From JAMQKA01 sp043951865 (GTDB taxonomy: Bacteria; Bacteroidota; Rhodothermia; Balneolales; Balneolaceae), in assembly GCF_043951865.1 (NCBI RefSeq), contig NZ_JBINJF010000013.1:57660-121659 (forward strand): a stretch of DNA of 64,000 bases, given 5' to 3'. This document shows positions 24,455 to 34,500 of this stretch, piece by piece (the stretch's first letter is position 1; the number at the start of each line of letters is the position of its first letter). The notes under the pieces are model-generated. The model was given only the letters and a program-made list of their open reading frames with translations, made no database searches and was not told the origin of the DNA. The position numbers and the translations under genes are program-made.

Positions 24455-27415
24455 TTACTTATAATTCCAGTGCGGTGCCCGGTCGTTGCCCGTCGTATAG
24501 GGTGCCACAAGAATATCGTTAAATTCTACACTGTAAATGTAGATGTGAGTATATCCGTCCATATATTTTGAGAACACAATCTTTGAGCCGTCAGGCGACC
24601 AAGAGGGTGAGCGCTCATTGCCATTTGAAAGTGTCAATTCCTGAACGCCTGTTCCGTCACTATTCATGACATGAATCTTACGGCTTGCATCTGGCAGATT
24701 GACCACATATGCAATTTTATCGCCGGCTGGCGACCACTCCGGGTCATATTCAGAAACATCATTGTCTGTAATCTGCATTTTATTCGTTCCATCCGGATTG
24801 ATAGTATAAATGTCATATTTCCCATCTATGTATTCCTCGTAAACAATACTCGTCCCATCGGGGGACCAATCGGGATTAAATTCCCGGGCAGTGGCAGTAT
24901 TGGTGATATTTTGCAAATTACTGCCGTCACTGTTCATAATATAGATGTCTGAGGGCTCATCAGAACTTCCTGATCTGGCTAATAGTATTCTGCTCCCATC
25001 CGGACTCCAGGTCGGCGCAGTATTATATCCTGAACTGGTAACCTGTTCTATGTTACTTCCATCTGAATCCATAACCAATATGTGTTTACCACCGCCTTTA
25101 TTATTGCTAAACAGAATTCGTAACCCATCGGGCGAAATGGCCGGTTCGGCTTCATAGTAGTCTGTCGATTCGGTGATCCTTTCAACGGCAGACCCATCGC
25201 CATTTTGCTTGTAAAGTTCCCCGTAGTTGTGCCGGTCGGTGGCAAACACAATCTTCCCTCTCAGATCGTAGGTGCAATCGAGAGCAAAAGCGGTGAATCC
25301 CGCATTATCAGAATTATTCAACGTGACCGTTCTGGGATTTTCCCCTCCAGTGCGGCAGTTGGCGGCTATTCCCGACAGTTCTATCTGGACCTCATCATCA
25401 TAGATTTCACTGTACTGCGCGTTGTCATTGACCTTAACAAACCGGTCATCTCTGCCGGTGACGGACAAGGTATATCCGTCTCCGTCAATCTGGGTGCCTA
25501 TGGTTTCAATCGTCACCTCCAGGGTTTTGGGCTGCTGAACCGTAAAGTCGGGTCCGCGAACGGTGTATCCATCTACTGTTACCTCTACCGGACCCGTTGT
25601 AGCACCCTCGGGGACGATGGCCATCAACTCCGTTTCGGAGGCGGTCTCCAGAGCGGCTTCAATCCCGTTAAAAGTGACGCTGTTCTCCGATCTGACGCTG
25701 CTAAAGCCGCTGCCGGAAATCGTTACTGCTGTGCCTACCGGACCGGATTCGGGAGAAATACCGGTAATTTCGGGCAGAGTTACGGTGATCTCCTCACTCC
25801 TGGAATCCGTTGCCCCATCATCGTCGGCAACCGTGAGCTGAACGGTGTAAGTACCCGGCAGTTCGTAGTTCTTGGTAACGCTTGATTCAGCGCCGCCGGT
25901 CCCGTCCCCGAATTGCCATTCATAGCTGACGATCGACCCATCACTGTCAGAAGAACCGGTGGCATCGAAGAGGCAGCTCAGGTTGGTACATTCAGCCGTA
26001 AAACTTGCCACAGGCGGCTCATTGGGATCGCTGCAGTTTATATTGAAATCGGTAAATGTAGTACTGCTTTCCGTAATATCCACTGTACGCGGGTTCGGCA
26101 GCTCTTCACTAAGCTGGCAATTCGATGCAATGTCGGAGAGCTCCACCTGGTAGCTGCCCACATCGAGTTTATCATATATTATCGTGTCGTTGGTTTTAAC
26201 CGACCGGTCATTACTCCCCTCCAGGCTTAAGAGATAGCCATCCGGATCCAGGCTAGAACCAGTGGTTGATATGTTAACCTCTAGCGACCCTGCCACCTCA
26301 ACAGTAAACAGGGGGCCTTCGGCCGTCTGATTACCTACCGTCACATTTACCGGCCCGGTCGTGGCATCGCCCGGTACAACTGCAGCAAGCTCGGTCTCGG
26401 AAGCACTGTTCAGCTCGGCTCTCACACCGTTGAAGGTGACAATATTTTCAGAAGCGGTCGGGCTGAAACCGGTTCCGGAGATGGTCACTTCAGTGCCCAT
26501 CGGTCCTGATTCGGGCGAAATCCCGGTAATTGCAAGGCCAGGCCCGGAGCAGTTCACGGTAAAAATTGTAGAAGCATTATCTGTTTCAAACACCACATTC
26601 CGCGGATTCGGCCCGTCTACAGCACAATTTTGAGCTATTCCAGACAGTTCTACCTGCACCTCTCCGGTCTGTATATCGGTATACTGAACTTCATCATTCA
26701 GACCCGCAGAACGGTCATCCCTGCCACTCACCGAAAGCGTATACCCGTCTTCATCAAGCTGCTCTCCGGAAGTCCGAACATACACGTCGAGGGTCCTGGA
26801 CTGCTGCTTCTCAATAGTAAATATCGGGCCGACAGCCGTATCCTGTTTTACTATTACTGTTACTGATACAGGACCGGTCTGAGCCTCAAGAGGTACCTCC
26901 GTGGTAATCACGGTATCGGTGGCACTGATCACCGAGGCGGAAACCTGATCAAAGAACATCTCATTCCGGGCCGGATTTTCGTCAAAGCCTGTACCCACAA
27001 CATCCACTGTATCGCCCGGACGACCCTGGCTCGGATTTATCCTGTCGATAGCCAGAAATACGCTCCTTGTGGTATCGACCGTAAAAGAGGGCCCCACAAG
27101 CGTGTCTCCCCTGGTTACTATTTTTACCGGGCCGGATTGGGCATCGAGAGGTACCCGCGTTTGGAGGACCGTATCACTCAAAGCATCAATTTGTGCAGGG
27201 GTTTCATTGAATAATACCACCTGGTCTGTCAGTTCACTCCCAAAACCGGTTCCACCGATAGTCACTTCTCCCCCATAGGGTGCTTCAGCCGGAATCACCG
27301 ATTTAACAGCGGGGATGGATTTATTTGGAGCAACATTCGTCAGATCCTTGCATCCCGTTTTTATAAAAAGGAAAGCTGCAAACCCTGCAATGATATAAAC
27401 TGTAATCTTTTTCAT
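24455..27415 (-). CDS. Exported TIG/PKD/PD40 multi-domain protein
   Basis: This is an exported protein of 986 residues. Its N-terminus MKKITVYIIAGFAAFLFIKTGC could be a lipoprotein signal with an atypical lipobox. Domains in order: two IPT/TIG domains, a module with two conserved cysteines (26545-26803), TIG 3, a second such module (26030-26290), a PKD domain (SYEWQFGDGTGG), TIG 4, a third module (25265-25530), and a C-terminal six-blade PD40/TolB-like propeller marked by repeats of WSPDGSKI and YIMNSDGSN. Such proteins bind surface ligands or carbohydrates in other systems; no catalytic motif is seen. Start at 27415, 22 bp after the TPR gene. Last gene of the five-gene block. Confidence 0.85.
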   Translation of the reverse strand: MKKITVYIIAGFAAFLFIKTGCKDLTNVAPNKSIPAVKSVIPAEAPYGGEVTIGGTGFGSELTDQVVLFNETPAQIDALSDTVLQTRVPLDAQSGPVKIVTRGDTLVGPSFTVDTTRSVFLAIDRINPSQGRPGDTVDVVGTGFDENPARNEMFFDQVSASVISATDTVITTEVPLEAQTGPVSVTVIVKQDTAVGPIFTIEKQQSRTLDVYVRTSGEQLDEDGYTLSVSGRDDRSAGLNDEVQYTDIQTGEVQVELSGIAQNCAVDGPNPRNVVFETDNASTIFTVNCSGPGLAITGISPESGPMGTEVTISGTGFSPTASENIVTFNGVRAELNSASETELAAVVPGDATTGPVNVTVGNQTAEGPLFTVEVAGSLEVNISTTGSSLDPDGYLLSLEGSNDRSVKTNDTIIYDKLDVGSYQVELSDIASNCQLSEELPNPRTVDITESSTTFTDFNINCSDPNEPPVASFTAECTNLSCLFDATGSSDSDGSIVSYEWQFGDGTGGAESSVTKNYELPGTYTVQLTVADDDGATDSRSEEITVTLPEITGISPESGPVGTAVTISGSGFSSVRSENSVTFNGIEAALETASETELMAIVPEGATTGPVEVTVDGYTVRGPDFTVQQPKTLEVTIETIGTQIDGDGYTLSVTGRDDRFVKVNDNAQYSEIYDDEVQIELSGIAANCRTGGENPRTVTLNNSDNAGFTAFALDCTYDLRGKIVFATDRHNYGELYKQNGDGSAVERITESTDYYEAEPAISPDGLRILFSNNKGGGKHILVMDSDGSNIEQVTSSGYNTAPTWSPDGSRILLARSGSSDEPSDIYIMNSDGSNLQNITNTATAREFNPDWSPDGTSIVYEEYIDGKYDIYTINPDGTNKMQITDNDVSEYDPEWSPAGDKIAYVVNLPDASRKIHVMNSDGTGVQELTLSNGNERSPSWSPDGSKIVFSKYMDGYTHIYIYSVEFNDILVAPYTTGNDRAPHWNYK

Positions 27416-27437
27416 AATACCGGTACTTTTACTGAAT

Positions 27438-29513
27438 TCAGCCGTTCCTGATGATCCTGTTTGCCTCTTCCGTTCGGTCTGCCTTGTGCAGGGCTTCAAT
27501 CAGGTGCTCTTTGAGGATGTTGTTATCATTGTTATTGCTGTAGCGTGCCAACCAGCGATTGCATAGTTCGTCCAGCAGTTCGTTTTCGCGGCTTATCCTT
27601 ATCAACCGGTGGTAAACTTCTTTATACTCATTATCCAGTGTCAGGGCGCGTTCATATGAAAGAATAGCGGCTTGAACCTTGCCCAGCTGTGCGTAGGCAT
27701 TACCCAGCGCCAGATGCACCCCGGCCTCCTGTGCTCCGAGGCGGACGGCCTCCTCGAGAGACTGCATGCCGCGGTCCGGATCACCGTAGTCAATGGCTGT
27801 TTGGCCCCGGAACAGATATAGTTTGGGGCTGGAGGAGTATTCTGAGATCACATTTTCCAATATCTGTAAACATTCCTCCGAAGAAAACGATAAGCGCAGA
27901 TAGGCATACCAGTCATCGATATAGTGCTCCAGGCGATCCAGGTCTCTTCGGATTTGAAGCACGGGCGGCATCCCCGCATGACCGCTGTTAAAAGTGCCGG
28001 CTGACAATTCCCGGGCTTCCTGCTGCTCGTTCTCATAGAGTCGGAGCATTTCAACGACGGCCTGTTCTGCTTTCTCGGCCCGTTCATCTTCTTCCATCTC
28101 CCCGGATCGGTATTTCAACTCGTAGAATTTCCCAATTCCCGAGTAGCCGCTTTCCTCAAGTTCCTCCAAGTATGCAAAGGCTTCCTCATTCTTTTTATCC
28201 TGAAGTAACAATTCGATCAATTTTACAACGGTCAGGGGCTCCCCGGCAAAATTATACGCTCGCCTGTACAGCTTCTGTGCCCGCTCGGTGTCTCCCGCTT
28301 CTTCAAACACAACCGCCGCTTCCGCCAGCAGATCCGCATCATCGGGCCACTGGTCTGTCATTTTTTGATAGACTTCAGCCGCAATTGCATAATTCTCGTC
28401 ATACAGCCAGGTTCGCGCGGCCTGGATGGCATATTCCGGGTCCAGGGTTGCCGTGGCCAGCGAATCGTAAATTTGCCGGGCTTCCGGGTACTCCTGTATC
28501 AACAGGTGCGTCCGGGCCAGGTCTTCTGCCACGGCACGATCCTGCGGGAACGCCTGTCGCTGAAGCTTTAACACATTACGGCGGGCACCGAAATCATAGC
28601 GCTGTTCATTCATTTTCTTCAGCACTTCGTATAGCCTTTTTTCCCGGGGATGCCGGTCTATAAGCTTCTGCATAAAAAGGTTTCCCCGCCGCGCCTGGTT
28701 GGCCGCCATCAACGACTGGCCGTATATGACGGCATAGTTCAGATTTTCCGGGTCTGCCTGGTAAAGCTGTTGATAAGCCTCCACCATCTCGTCCAGCTCT
28801 CCCGCCCCCCTGTGGGCCTGTCCTTTCATAAACAGGGTGCGTTCGGCACCGGGGAATAATGTTGCAGTCTCCTCAAGCAGCTCAACGGCTTCTCCCCACC
28901 GTTCCTCTTGAAGTAAAATGTACGCCAGGTTGTTGTGAATATTCAGGCTGTCGGGGGAATATTGCCGGGCCTGTTCATAATCCTGCACAGCCTTATTGAT
29001 CTGCCCCAATCCGTACGATTCATTAGCGCGGCGGTGGTAAAGATGTCCGAGGTACGCTCGTATCCGTTCCAGATGCAACCCATCTTTTTGCCGATCCAGA
29101 TTCCGCTCCAAAATAGTTGCAATTTCACGGTAGACGGGGATCGCCTTCCGGTAATCGCTCCGGTAATATCCTTCTGCTTTCAACAGTAGCAGACGCAGGT
29201 GTTTGGGGGCCACTTTCAATCCCTCACGGGCCGTTTGTATTGTCTGATCAAATTGTTCGGCTCCCAGGTAGGCTGAGGCAAGATAGATATATGCATCAAC
29301 TAACCTGGGGTTCTCATCAACAGCTCTCTTCAGCGGTCCGATGGCGTTCTCATAATCTCCATGTTCATAGTAGGACACCCCGTCGGAGAAACCCGCTCCT
29401 GCATACTGTGCCCGGGGAGCAGAAACGCATATAAACAGCAGTATCCAGGCCACAGCACCCAAAAAGGCAGGTTTCAATATCAATTTCGTACGTTTACCGG
29501 GGATTATAGTCAT
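27438..29513 (-). CDS. Exported TPR-repeat protein
   Basis: This 691-residue protein has a signal peptide ending near SAPRAQ, followed by TPR repeats over almost the whole length (for example YYEHGDYENAIGPLKRAVDENP and LGNAYAQLGKVQAAILSYERAL, the latter near residues 605-626). No other domain is visible. TPR proteins of this type act as periplasmic scaffolds in assembly or secretion of surface proteins; here that is inferred from its place in the cluster. The stop of the upstream Fn3 gene is 7 bp before its ATG, and the next gene begins 22 bp after it. Confidence 0.88.
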   Translation of the reverse strand: MTIIPGKRTKLILKPAFLGAVAWILLFICVSAPRAQYAGAGFSDGVSYYEHGDYENAIGPLKRAVDENPRLVDAYIYLASAYLGAEQFDQTIQTAREGLKVAPKHLRLLLLKAEGYYRSDYRKAIPVYREIATILERNLDRQKDGLHLERIRAYLGHLYHRRANESYGLGQINKAVQDYEQARQYSPDSLNIHNNLAYILLQEERWGEAVELLEETATLFPGAERTLFMKGQAHRGAGELDEMVEAYQQLYQADPENLNYAVIYGQSLMAANQARRGNLFMQKLIDRHPREKRLYEVLKKMNEQRYDFGARRNVLKLQRQAFPQDRAVAEDLARTHLLIQEYPEARQIYDSLATATLDPEYAIQAARTWLYDENYAIAAEVYQKMTDQWPDDADLLAEAAVVFEEAGDTERAQKLYRRAYNFAGEPLTVVKLIELLLQDKKNEEAFAYLEELEESGYSGIGKFYELKYRSGEMEEDERAEKAEQAVVEMLRLYENEQQEARELSAGTFNSGHAGMPPVLQIRRDLDRLEHYIDDWYAYLRLSFSSEECLQILENVISEYSSSPKLYLFRGQTAIDYGDPDRGMQSLEEAVRLGAQEAGVHLALGNAYAQLGKVQAAILSYERALTLDNEYKEVYHRLIRISRENELLDELCNRWLARYSNNNDNNILKEHLIEALHKADRTEEANRIIRNG

Positions 29514-29520
29514 ATCAAAT

Positions 29521-31545
29521 TTACCTGGAGTTATTCTGGACTGCCTGGGTCGGTTTTGCCGTTCTGGCTTCGCGCCCCGAACGATCTACCGGGAACACCT
29601 TGTACCAGGTGCCGGCACTCCCATCTTGATCCACCCACTCAACGGTGTTACCGGCTGTTTCGCCGATCGTCTCATAGATACCGGTCGCCAAAGAAGACTT
29701 GTAGATGCGGTACCCGACCACCTGCTCATCGGTGGATTGCTCCCAGCGAAGCTGTACGCCCTCCTCCATCTCCATCGCCTGCAGGTTGCGGGCCGGCACC
29801 GGCGGTTGTAAGCGGCGTGCGTGCAGGGTGTCAACCGGGGCATCGATACTTTCATTGTCCATTGAATCCACAGCCGTAACCGAATACAGGTAGGTGTTCC
29901 CAAAATCAACCTCTTCATCCCTGAAGTACCGCTTTCCGCGCGGCAGCTCGGCCAGAAGAGTATCTGCCCTGGATTCCAGCGAGCGATATACACGGTAACG
30001 ATTCACATCCGTGGAAGACGAGGCATTCCACCGGAGCCCCACCCGCCGCCCCTCTTCCATTTCGGCTTCTGCAAATGTGGGTGATTCCGGCGGGGTAAGG
30101 TCGGGGATCTGAAGTTCTGCATAAACCGTATCACTCGCATTTCCATTACTGCTGATGACGGAGATGCCGTACTGATAGACCGCGCCCTCCACAAATCGCT
30201 CACCTCCGACACCGTTGTCCAGCAATGTAGTATCGGATAACTGCTTCTTGTTTACCTGCGAAAAACTCTCTCCGCTGCGGGGATGGGTCTGGCGGCGCAT
30301 TACGAAGTAGGTCCTCAGGTTTCCGGGAACGGCTCCGTGACTCCAGCTAAGCTGAACAGCACCTTCGTTGAATTCGGCCTCAAAGGTCTTTACCGGGTCT
30401 GGAACGCGATAATCGGTAATCAGCAGGTGGCCCGGGTTACTCCGGGGACCCTCGTTGCCGGCCGTATCGACAGCCGTTACCGAATACCGGTACTGGTTTC
30501 CCGGCTCAACCGTGGTATCCAGGTAGGCTGTTTCAAGTGCAGGGAGCAGCTCCCTGGTCAATCGCGTGTAGCTTTCCTGGTCGCCACGGGCGCGGTACAG
30601 GTGATAGCCCGCAAGATCCAGCTCGGTACTCACCGGCCAGGTTATATGGCTGTGGTAGTCGTCGGTGGCCTGCACCTTTACGTTCCGCACGATCGCCGGC
30701 GGACGGTTTTCAGATATCCGAATATTTACTCCATCGCTTGGCTCCGACATCCGGCCGGTAAAATCGACAGCGTGGATCGTAAAAGTATAGGTTTTGCCCA
30801 GCTCCGGGACCCGGAAGTTGTACTGAAACTCGGTATCTCCGCTTGTGCGTGCAATGAACTCATCATTCGCCCGCTGCAGGTTACCACGCCCCTCCTCACG
30901 GTAATAGATCTGAAACCGGATCACGTTCTTCGCTTCTTCGGTTCCGGAGGGAAGATAGTTCCACGTAAGCGCCACTTCGTCTGCATCATTGGCAACTGCA
31001 AGCTCCGAAGGCGGCGGGGGCACAACGGGCTGCAGCTCGGCACGTCCCTCGATCTGTTCGCCCGTGGGACGTTCCAGGTCGTCCACAATCTCAAAACGGT
31101 AGTACACCGTATCGCCGACCGGGGCCTCCTCATCGATGAATAACCGACCGACCGATTCGGCTACTTCCGGGATCGCAAAACTGGTAATAAGCCCGATATC
31201 AGAACTGTTGTGCAGGCGCAGGAATACGGCCTGTGGATCATCACGGCGGACCATTTCCCGGACTCGCGGGTACAGCGCACCCAGCCTCTTCTGAAATTCA
31301 TAGCCGTCGGTCGCGGGAAAGCGGGGACTCTCGGTCAGTTTCTGCCAGTCCTGCCCGTCCACACTTCGATAAACATTGAACCCGTGAGAAAGCGGGATGG
31401 TCTGCCCGTGATAAACAAAGGCGCGACCGTCTTCGCGGGTAACGACATGAACATCTCCGCCGGGAGCGTTCTGTCCCTTCACTGAATCGACCCCCGTGGC
31501 AATTACCAGAAAAGGTATTAGTAGGAAATGAAGTTTTGAAAACAT
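29521..31545 (-). CDS. Exported fibronectin type III repeat protein
   Basis: This 674-residue protein has a signal peptide (MFSKLHFLLIPFLVIATG) and about five Fn3 domains over residues 180-670, recognisable from repeats of the type WNASSSTDVNRYRVYRS and YSVTAVDSAGNEG-like ends (YRYSVTAVDTAGNEG, YLYSVTAVDSMDNES). The N-terminal 170 residues have an Fn3-like start (NVYRSVDGQDWQKL) and a helical insert. Its function is probably binding or structural at the cell surface. I chose the ATG at 31545, since an earlier in-frame codon at 31572 adds only non-signal residues. It starts 27 bp after the giant gene. No C-terminal sorting domain is seen. Confidence 0.85.
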   Translation of the reverse strand: MFSKLHFLLIPFLVIATGVDSVKGQNAPGGDVHVVTREDGRAFVYHGQTIPLSHGFNVYRSVDGQDWQKLTESPRFPATDGYEFQKRLGALYPRVREMVRRDDPQAVFLRLHNSSDIGLITSFAIPEVAESVGRLFIDEEAPVGDTVYYRFEIVDDLERPTGEQIEGRAELQPVVPPPPSELAVANDADEVALTWNYLPSGTEEAKNVIRFQIYYREEGRGNLQRANDEFIARTSGDTEFQYNFRVPELGKTYTFTIHAVDFTGRMSEPSDGVNIRISENRPPAIVRNVKVQATDDYHSHITWPVSTELDLAGYHLYRARGDQESYTRLTRELLPALETAYLDTTVEPGNQYRYSVTAVDTAGNEGPRSNPGHLLITDYRVPDPVKTFEAEFNEGAVQLSWSHGAVPGNLRTYFVMRRQTHPRSGESFSQVNKKQLSDTTLLDNGVGGERFVEGAVYQYGISVISSNGNASDTVYAELQIPDLTPPESPTFAEAEMEEGRRVGLRWNASSSTDVNRYRVYRSLESRADTLLAELPRGKRYFRDEEVDFGNTYLYSVTAVDSMDNESIDAPVDTLHARRLQPPVPARNLQAMEMEEGVQLRWEQSTDEQVVGYRIYKSSLATGIYETIGETAGNTVEWVDQDGSAGTWYKVFPVDRSGREARTAKPTQAVQNNSR

Positions 31546-31572
31546 CGTAAGCTGGATATCTGGTTGAATCAA

Positions 31573-34500
31573 TTAATAGGTTATCAGGAACCCGTTATAT
31601 TGCTGCTGGACCGCCTGAATTAAATTTTGATACATATCGCTGAAGGTAACACTTTTTTGAGCGGTACGTTGCAGTCCCGCCCCGTTGGTTATCCGCACAT
31701 GAACTGTAATGTAAGTGGGATCATCGACCTGGTCCCCGGACAGCGAAACAGACCCGGAAAGATCAAAGCTCCCCTGTTTGTTACCTGCATGTTCGTGCAT
31801 ATCGGTCCACCCCACCAGCGTATTCCATGAGAGATACCGGACGGAATACTCGACGGAAGCGATGCCCGATTCGGGATCTTCGAGATTCTCCAGGTCGATC
31901 TGCAGTTCTGAGTTCGATTGATTGTAGCTCAGGTCGATTGAAGGTGTCAACGGCCTGCTCCCGTCCAGGTTGATGGGTCCGGTAGCCCGGGTACCGGATT
32001 TTTTGCCTACCCCGTTGACGACCCGGTAACTGATATAGAATGTATCTCCCTCGGGAAGCTGGCTCCGGGGAATTGAGACGAACCGCTCCTGGTTGGTATG
32101 CGATATTCCCGACCAATAGAGTTCCCCGTTCTGTTCGGAGCTCCATGCAAAGTCAACGTTGCTGCCATCCGGCCAGCTCCTCAGGTCGGTTGCCCCGGGA
32201 GAGGTGCCCAGGGCATACTGGATGCCTTCCAGGTCGGTTTCGGGATCATAAGGCAGTTCCACCAGGTAGAGCTTGACGTCGAAAGGATCAACCTTTGCCT
32301 GCATCTTGCCGCCGACGGGTGAGGTGGGATCTTTGGCTATGTTGGGACCGAGCGTGCGCACCTCGCTGGCATTGCCTGCATAATCTTTTGCGCGGACGTG
32401 TATATAGATTCCGGTTTCAAAATCCTCCAGCAGTGAACCCGGAAGATCGCCCGAGTATTCAAGATGGGTCCCCTCGGTTGTTTTGACCCGAACATCTTCA
32501 AAATCCTCAAGCGGTACCTCCTCCGATGTGGAAACGACATATTCATAATGGGAAACCCCGGACTGATCATCCGATGAAGCCGTCCAGCTTCGCTCAATTT
32601 CGGGTGTTGCCGAGTAGGTCCAGTCATTAAGCAGTTCCGGATCAGTATCAAGAGCAGGCACCGATTCCAGGACCGGATCGACCGGCGTTGAGTACCCCAT
32701 CGCATAGGACATCTGCTGCATGGGCACAGCCACGTAGGCCAGCCCCGGTTTACCCGGCGCTTCCCCGTCATAGATTACGGGAGTGCTGCTCTCCATAACC
32801 CGACTGGTCATTCCAGCCCCGTTCGTCACCCGAACGCTCACATAGTATTCCTGTCCAGGCGTCATATTAATCATCCTGGTCTGCCCGATCATTTCCGATG
32901 TTGGCACATATGAAAGGAAATTGCGGGTGCCCTGCAGTTCGGTCCACGCAATAACATCGGTGCCCCCTTTGCTGCTGCCCACCGCGTACTCGTAAGTGGC
33001 AATCCCGCTCTCCGGATCATGGGCCTGGATGTGGAGATCGATGGCAGTTGGTTCATTCGTCCAGTATTCATCGACCTCAACGGGAGCCGTCATATTTATG
33101 GGACCGAATTGCGTTTGGGTGGTGACCTGCTGATACCGCGTAGTGGTATTCTTCTCGTAAAACGAACTCAGCCAGAGTACGGGTCTGTCCGGCGAACTCA
33201 CACTGTTGGAAAGTACAGAACTTCCCGGGCTTACCGATTGTCCGCCCGGTCCCACATCCACGTAAAAGGTGGCCCGCCGGATAGCCGTGTTGCCGGCCAG
33301 TCCCCGCACCCGTACTCCGACATTCATCCTCCTCGTGTTGGACATCTGTAGCTCCGCCGGTGATGGATTGCTTCCCCTGGGATGCGTCCGCTTGTATGGA
33401 TATTGTGTGATCGAGGTATTACTTCCAACCGACAGGTAATCGTGATACCCGACCGAAATATCGGTGTCTTCCTCAAACTCTTTCACATCGATACTGTTTT
33501 CGACGATGCCCGCCGGATGGGTGGCATTCCAGCTTATGTCCGTCTCATTAAAGAATGTGTTCACGCCGGAATAAGAAGGTCGTTCCGGGTCGGCTGTAAT
33601 GCCCGTTATCTGGGGCGGTACCAGTTCATCAGAGAGCCCCTGCAAGCGCTGCTGGTAGTCAACGGACGATGTCGTATCCTGCACGGCCCCCTCTGTTACA
33701 ACCTCTACACTTTGGCGCCATCCCAGGTAGTTGTCAATCATATTGTAAAGGATGGAAGTGAGGTTCGCCTTGTTGCTGTAAAATTGATCGGCCAGGTCGG
33801 TGACCTGTTTCAACGGGTCAAGCAGGCTGTTTTCCAGCTGGCTATGGGCGGGCACCACATCGTTGATCACTCTCCTGGATGTCTGATTGGTGTAATCCTG
33901 CAATCCCAGGTCGTGCATATCATACCAGAAACGATTATTCATCACGGCCACCGAATCTCTGACACAATCCAGGGAGCCATCAGTACAGCTGGGATTCTCA
34001 AGTTCATTGAAAACAGTCAGCATCTCCTGTGGTGCTACATATGGATCATTCACAGCAGGAATTGACGATGTAAAAGTCGAATCCTTAAAACGGGAGATGG
34101 CATGGGCCCGCTGTACAGTCCGATAAACTTCGTTCATGTAAGCATTCGTATTACTATTCCGATTAGCCAGTGCACTGTTGAAGCCGTTGTTCAGCTGCTG
34201 GATGCCGCTCTGGATCTGGCCGCTCTGCTGCTGCACTGTTGAATGAAGGTTGCTTGCCCAGTCCCACTCCAGCCAGTGCTTGTTGGCCTCCATCGCGTAG
34301 TACTCCTGAAGCAACCTGATGACATGAGCATACTCTTGCGTCAGCCTGTTTACCCCGGGGGTAACCGTCAAATTATTCTCAGCAATTGACCCCTCCACCC
34401 TGGTATCCAACAGGGAGTGCATCTCCTGCAGGCTGGCCTCGACGTCGGCGATGCTTGCACGAAACTGGTTATCCATCTCCTCAATCTGATTCCTCAACTC